The position numbers and the translations under genes are program-made. The notes below the pieces were generated by a model. It made no database searches, had not been told where the DNA came from, and was given only the letters and a program-made list of their open reading frames with translations. A stretch of 8,079 nt of DNA from Neisseriaceae bacterium (GTDB lineage Bacteria; Pseudomonadota; Gammaproteobacteria; Burkholderiales; Neisseriaceae), in NCBI GenBank assembly GCA_017446355.1, contig JAFSQZ010000097.1, positions 1-8,079 of the forward strand, written 5' to 3'. This document shows, piece by piece, positions 5,369 through 8,079 of the stretch (the first letter of the stretch is position 1; each line of letters opens with the position of its first letter).

Positions 5369-5995
5369 TTATTTCAAGCCTTGAATAAAGTTACCCACAG
5401 CTTTCATATCTTCATCAGTCATACGAGCAGCAACATCTTTCATCATATCGCTAGGACTCACACGTTCACCTGAAGCATAAGCTTTTAATTGTGTTTCCAC
5501 ATAAGTACCATGCTGACCAGCAATGCGTGGGTAAGCAACGATGTTGGTACCACCACCTGGCATACCTGCGCCATTAGCACCATGACAAGACATACAAGCG
5601 GGTACGTTGCGTTCAGGAATGCCGCTACGGTAAATTTTTGCACCCAATTCAGGATTGGCTTTTGGATTGGCTTCACCTGATTTAGCAAGTTGTTTAGCAT
5701 AATAAGCAGATGCATTGATAATGTCTTCATCGCTTAAATTTTGAACCTGCACTAACATCTCGTTTGCTGCACCAGTTTTGCGTTCGCCTTTTTTAATTGC
5801 GAGAGCTTCTTTAGTGGCATAGTTAGTATGTTGCGCAGATAATCGTGGATACGTCGCAATACCACTGTTGCCATCGGTACCATGACAAGCAGCACACACT
5901 TGGTCTACAACTGCTTTGCCACGCTCTAAATTCACAGGCGCAGCAACAACAACACTACTCATTATCAAAGCTGCTGCTAATGTTAAACGTTTCAT
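5369..5995 (-). CDS. Cytochrome c4, periplasmic diheme cytochrome
   Basis: 208 residues from ATG 5995; an upstream in-frame ATG at 6067 is rejected because AGGAG lies 7 nt before 5995 and the signal peptide begins there. The signal peptide is MKRLTLAAALIMSSVVVAA, likely cleaved near residue 19. Two homologous c-type domains follow: heme site 1 CAACH (34-38) with candidate axial Met80 in GAANEMLVQVQNLSDEDI, and heme site 2 CMSCH (134-138) with axial Met184 or Met185 in PSDMMKDVAARMTDEDM. The YPRLSAQH and YPRIAGQH motifs mark the repeat and are typical of c4. The protein shuttles electrons in the periplasm between the bc1 complex and terminal oxidases. It is followed on the same strand by resB, whose product is needed to attach its hemes, and is divergent from engB. 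A DUS lies in its 5' leader. Confidence 0.95.
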   Translation of the reverse strand: MKRLTLAAALIMSSVVVAAPVNLERGKAVVDQVCAACHGTDGNSGIATYPRLSAQHTNYATKEALAIKKGERKTGAANEMLVQVQNLSDEDIINASAYYAKQLAKSGEANPKANPELGAKIYRSGIPERNVPACMSCHGANGAGMPGGGTNIVAYPRIAGQHGTYVETQLKAYASGERVSPSDMMKDVAARMTDEDMKAVGNFIQGLK

Positions 5996-6002
5996 GGAAA
6001 TG

Positions 6003-6007
6003 CTCCT
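6003..6007 (-). promoter_or_regulatory. Ribosome binding site of cytochrome c4
   Basis: AGGAG on the minus strand, 7 nt from ATG 5995. It decides the start in favour of the 208-residue form over the longer reading frame. Confidence 0.85.
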
Positions 6008-6028
6008 AAAATAATCAGGCAATGCGTT

Positions 6029-6040
6029 TTCAGGCAGCCT
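6029..6040 (-). repeat. One-sided DNA uptake sequence AGGCTGCCTGAA
   Basis: The minus strand reads AGGCTGCCTGAA exactly, but the + strand version breaks (AGGCAGCCTGCT). This asymmetric copy therefore favours AGGCTGCCTGAA as the selected dialect. It lies in the cytochrome c4 leader, 33 bp upstream of its ATG. Confidence 0.75.
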
Positions 6041-6057
6041 GCTGTTTTTAATTGTAA

Positions 6058-6085
6058 TTGACAACAAAAAATAAAAACCGATAAT
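6058..6085 (+). promoter_or_regulatory. Sigma-70 type promoter of engB
   Basis: TTGACA (6058-6063), a 16-nt spacer, then GATAAT (6080-6085): a perfect -35 and a 5/6 -10. Transcription would start near 6092, about 44 nt before the engB ATG. I could not settle on an equally good minus-strand promoter for cytochrome c4 in this gap. Confidence 0.7.
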
Positions 6086-6135
6086 GGATTAAACGTGTTA
6101 TTCTATACTAAATTTGCATTATTTTACAGATTAAA

Positions 6136-6759
6136 ATGAACTTATTTCAAAACGCTAAATTCTTTACTACTGTTAATCATTTGAAAGATTTACCCAACAC
6201 CAGCGCGGAAATTGCTTTTGTTGGGCGTTCTAACGCAGGAAAATCCAGTGCCATCAATGCTTTGTGCAATCACGTGCGCTTGGCATTTGTTTCCAAAATA
6301 CCTGGTCGGACACAGCACATCAATTTTTTTGAATTGACCAATCATCATTTTATGGTGGATTTGCCAGGTTATGGTTATGCGCAAGTACCAGAAAATGTGC
6401 GGGCGCATTGGGTAAAATTGTTGGGAGATTATTTGCAAACGCGCCAACAATTGATTGGTTTGGTGTTGATTATGGACGCGCGACACCCTTTAAAAACACT
6501 GGATAAGCAAATGTTGGATTTTTTTGCATTAACAGGTAAACCCGTGCATATTCTGCTTTCTAAAGCCGATAAGCTGTCCAAAAATGAACAACTCAAAACT
6601 TTATCAGCCGTGAAAAAAAGTTTAAAACCTTTTATGGAAAAACAAGCCGTTTCGGTACAACTGTTTTCCAGCTTAAAAAAACAAGGACTTGAAGAAATGG
6701 AGAAAGTAGCTGAAAAATGGTTTGATGCCTTGCCTAAAACATCTGATTTAAATGATTGA
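6136..6759 (+). CDS. engB: Ribosome biogenesis GTPase EngB (YsxC/YihA)
   Basis: 207 residues, the normal length for this single-domain GTPase, which acts in late assembly of the 50S ribosomal subunit and is often essential. All GTP-binding motifs are seen: G1 GRSNAGKS (30-37), G2 Thr59 in PGRTQHINFF, G3 DLPG (75-78) followed by YGYA, G4 SKAD (142-145), where TKAD is more usual, and G5 FSSLKKQG (177-184). No strong Shine-Dalgarno precedes ATG 6136, but the start agrees with the family N-terminus (FxxAxFxxTVxxLxDLP) and fits the promoter just upstream. The gene is divergent from cytochrome c4, as I recall from Neisseria, and ends convergently with the peroxiredoxin across a shared terminator. 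Confidence 0.96.
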   Translation: MNLFQNAKFFTTVNHLKDLPNTSAEIAFVGRSNAGKSSAINALCNHVRLAFVSKIPGRTQHINFFELTNHHFMVDLPGYGYAQVPENVRAHWVKLLGDYLQTRQQLIGLVLIMDARHPLKTLDKQMLDFFALTGKPVHILLSKADKLSKNEQLKTLSAVKKSLKPFMEKQAVSVQLFSSLKKQGLEEMEKVAEKWFDALPKTSDLND

Positions 6760-6775
6760 TTGCCTTATTTGACTA

Positions 6776-6842
6776 AAAACTTTGCAAAACTCGTTATTCT
6801 GACAAAATAACGAATGGAAAAAAATGAGATTTTGCAAAGTTT
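6776..6842. repeat. Palindromic element downstream of engB (element B)
   Basis: The outer arms AAACTTTGCAAAA and TTTTGCAAAGTTT are perfect 13-bp inverted copies, extended by CTC/GAG with one bulged base. The inner arms TCGTTATT and AATAACGA form a second hairpin. A DUS abuts the right end. The core CTTTGCAAAACTCGTTATTC recurs in looser form at 5161-5191, so this is a dispersed element rather than a private structure. Confidence 0.6.
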
Positions 6843-6855
6843 CAGGCAGCCTGAA
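6841..6855. repeat. DNA uptake sequence
   Basis: TTCAGGCAGCCTGAA, sitting between the palindromic element and the engB/peroxiredoxin terminator. Confidence 0.8.
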
Positions 6856-6858
6856 AAT

Positions 6859-6887
6859 AAAAAAGCACTCCCAAGAGTGCTTTTTTT
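6859..6887. terminator. Bidirectional terminator between engB and peroxiredoxin genes
   Basis: GCACTC-CCAA-GAGTGC with A6 on the left and T7 on the right gives a stem of up to 12 bp and a U-tract on both strands. It can therefore end engB (+) and the peroxiredoxin gene (-), whose stop is 17 bp to the right. Confidence 0.9.
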
Positions 6888-6903
6888 GATAAACAACTGA
6901 AAA

Positions 6904-7521
6904 TTACAGTTTTTGAGCATTGCTTGCCAAGTAAGAAGCCACGCCTGCTGCATTTGGTTTCATACCTGCTTCGCCTTTGTGCCAGCCTGCGGGGCAGACT
7001 TCGCCATTTTCTTCGGTAAATTGCAAAGCGTCAATCATACGCAACATTTCATCAACATTGCGACCCAAAGGCAAGTTATTCACCACTTGGTGTTGTACCA
7101 CGCCGTTTTTGTCGATTAAGAACGAACCACGGAATGCCACGCCGCCTTCGCTTTCTACATCGTAGGCACGAATGATTTCGCCTTTCACATCGGCAACCAT
7201 CGTAAAGCCCACTTTGCCGATACCGCCTTTTTCCACAGGGGTTTCACGCCATGCGTTGTGGGTGAATTGGCTGTCAATAGAAACGGAAATCAATTCAACA
7301 TTGCGTTTTTTAAATTCATCTAAACGATTGTTGAACGCCAAAATTTCAGACGGACACACAAAAGTAAAGTCCATTGGATAAAAGAACACCACAGCATATT
7401 TGCCTTGTGTGGCTTTTTTGAAGTTGAAATTTTCAACAATTTCGCCATTGCCCAAAACGGCTGGAAAGGTTTTGTTGTCGCAACAAAAGAATGGGGCTGG
7501 TTTTGAAACTAATACTGACAT
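6904..7521 (-). CDS. Typical 2-Cys peroxiredoxin (AhpC/TSA family)
   Basis: 205 residues. It reduces hydrogen peroxide and organic hydroperoxides in the cytosol through a cysteine thiol recycled by a disulfide reductase. The peroxidatic Cys56 lies in the catalytic motif PMDFTFVCPSE (Pro49, Thr53, Cys56), with Arg131 in FRGSFLID completing the site. The resolving Cys176 is in GEVCPAGW. A GGIG loop (99-102), which in this family goes with easier over-oxidation, is present, but the C-terminal motif is YL rather than YF, so sensitivity is uncertain. Start ATG 7521 is preceded by AGGAG at 6 nt. It has its own promoter (7561-7588) and terminator and appears monocistronic; no ahpF-like reductase gene is adjacent. 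AhpC, TsaA and Prx names are all used for such proteins, so no symbol is given. Confidence 0.95.
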   Translation of the reverse strand: MSVLVSKPAPFFCCDNKTFPAVLGNGEIVENFNFKKATQGKYAVVFFYPMDFTFVCPSEILAFNNRLDEFKKRNVELISVSIDSQFTHNAWRETPVEKGGIGKVGFTMVADVKGEIIRAYDVESEGGVAFRGSFLIDKNGVVQHQVVNNLPLGRNVDEMLRMIDALQFTEENGEVCPAGWHKGEAGMKPNAAGVASYLASNAQKL

Positions 7522-7527
7522 TTTTCT

Positions 7528-7532
7528 CTCCT
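7528..7532 (-). promoter_or_regulatory. Ribosome binding site of the peroxiredoxin gene
   Basis: AGGAG on the minus strand, 6 nt from ATG 7521, confirming that start. Confidence 0.85.
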
Positions 7533-7560
7533 GAAAAGTCTGTGTTGTAAAATAAGGGTG

Positions 7561-7588
7561 ATACTATGCCTGATTTTGCTGTTTTCAA
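7561..7588 (-). promoter_or_regulatory. Candidate promoter of the peroxiredoxin gene
   Basis: On the minus strand TTGAAA (7583-7588), a 16-nt spacer and TAGTAT (7561-7566). The -10 matches the consensus at four of six positions. The leader would be about 35 nt. No OxyR-like site was recognised. Confidence 0.45.
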
Positions 7589-7658
7589 CAATACAAAAAT
7601 AAAAATGAAATAGATAGCTTTATGCTAATTGATGGTTGCTATTATTATCTGGTGATTT

Positions 7659-7673
7659 TTCAGGCAGCCTGAA
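7659..7673. repeat. DNA uptake sequence
   Basis: TTCAGGCAGCCTGAA, directly after the terminator of the minus-strand gene at 7714-8079. Confidence 0.8.
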
Positions 7674-7702
7674 AACAAAAACACGCTGTTACAGCGTGTT
7701 TT
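7672..7702 (-). terminator. Rho-independent terminator of the acidic-protein gene
   Basis: AAAACACGCTG (7678-7688) and CAGCGTGTTTT (7692-7702) form a perfect 11-bp stem with a 3-nt loop. On the minus strand the stem runs into TTTTTGTTTT. It lies 11 bp past the stop of the gene to its right; the + side is also T-rich, but no + strand gene ends here. Confidence 0.85.
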
Positions 7703-7713
7703 GTTTTTCATTA

Positions 7714-8079
7714 TTAAATCAACCAGTCATCATCTTCATCATCACCTTCAATATCTCGCCAATCAGGCATTGTTTCGGTGTCGTGTATTGCCCAGTCGTC
7801 TTCGTTTTCTGCTGTGATGCTTTCTATTTTAGCAAAATTCTCTTTGTCAATCACATTGCCTAATAATATTATTTCTGCGGTTTCATCGGTTAACGAAACT
7901 TCGTGATTGGCGTGGATAATTTGTGCTGCGGTTTCTTGGTCAACTAGGGTTTCCGCGTTTTCGGTTTGCTCATAAAATGTTGCAAACTGTTGATTAAATT
8001 CAGGATTGAGTTGTCCTAAATTGCTGTGTTGCAAAAATTCGCTTAAATCTACCAGTGCTTTTTCAGGCTGCGTATTAAA
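7714..8079 (-). CDS. Acidic protein of unknown function, C-terminal part (5' end outside window)
   Basis: The frame is open to the right edge, giving 121 visible residues; a TTG at 8034 is in frame but is most likely an internal Leu codon (SEFLQHSNL), so the gene enters from beyond 8079. The protein is strongly acidic, with no Cys and no membrane segment. The visible part reads NTQPEKALVDLSEFLQHSNL, then a stretch with ETAAQIIHANHEVSLTDETAEIILLG form, and a very acidic tail, EDDWAIHDTETMPDWRDIEG followed by DDEDDDWLI. I do not recognise the family. An acidic, Trp-containing C-terminal tail can be a protein-docking segment, but this is only a thought. It ends at a strong terminator. Confidence 0.65.
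   Translation of the reverse strand, partial: FNTQPEKALVDLSEFLQHSNLGQLNPEFNQQFATFYEQTENAETLVDQETAAQIIHANHEVSLTDETAEIILLGNVIDKENFAKIESITAENEDDWAIHDTETMPDWRDIEGDDEDDDWLI

Noticed and set aside
5996..6067. N-terminal extension of cytochrome c4 (MLSITIKNSRLPENALPDYF onward)
   Set aside because: The signal peptide and a clear AGGAG at 7 nt place the start at 5995, and the extension would translate a DUS in the leader.
7636..7863. 75-codon + strand frame
   Set aside because: It crosses a DUS and a terminator and is antisense to the acidic-protein gene, whose frame is open to the edge and followed by the terminator.

Overview
The window looks like chromosomal DNA from a low-GC member of the Neisseriaceae, in the Simonsiella/Alysiella/Kingella area. 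Two things point there. First, near-palindromic 15-mers TTCAGGC(A/T)GCCTGAA, the form of the Neisseriaceae DNA-uptake sequence (DUS) used by these genera, are scattered through the right two thirds. Second, the gene order engB <> cytochrome c4 - resB is the order I recall from Neisseria. No species can be named from the sequence alone.

Left third (1-2726): an accessory array of toxin/immunity cassettes, all on the + strand. Cassette 1 (1-739) has the C-terminal part of a polymorphic toxin (pre-toxin segment plus a His-rich toxin tail), an immunity-type gene overlapping it by 4 bp, and a terminator. Cassette 2 (about 866-1287) has only the last 48 codons of a homologous toxin, cut off by a 126-bp inverted-repeat element, followed by a diverged immunity paralogue. 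Cassette 3 (1303-2726) repeats the same pre-toxin segment (71 bp identical to the start of the window), joins it to an unrelated C-terminus, and is followed by a 288-residue protein made of two copies of one domain, then a strong terminator. No cassette shows a toxin N-terminus or secretion signal, so they look like silent or orphan cassettes that could recombine into a full-length toxin gene elsewhere (Maf-, Cdi- or Rhs-type; the class is not decided here). No full DUS occurs in this part.

2727-3103 is a non-coding, repeat-rich seam: a 67-bp palindromic repeat, a DUS, a GC-rich repeat, an 8-bp-stem hairpin and a small tandem repeat. It separates the cassettes from the core genes.

Right part (3104-8079): conserved housekeeping genes. 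Cytochrome c4 and ResB (cytochrome c maturation, System II) lie on the minus strand. The GTPase EngB is divergent from cytochrome c4 and has a near-consensus promoter. A 2-Cys peroxiredoxin (minus) converges on engB across a bidirectional terminator. The 3' part of an acidic, unrecognised protein runs off the right edge. The ResB partner gene (resC/ccsA), which I expect directly after resB, is not in the window; the seam and the toxin cassettes are there instead.
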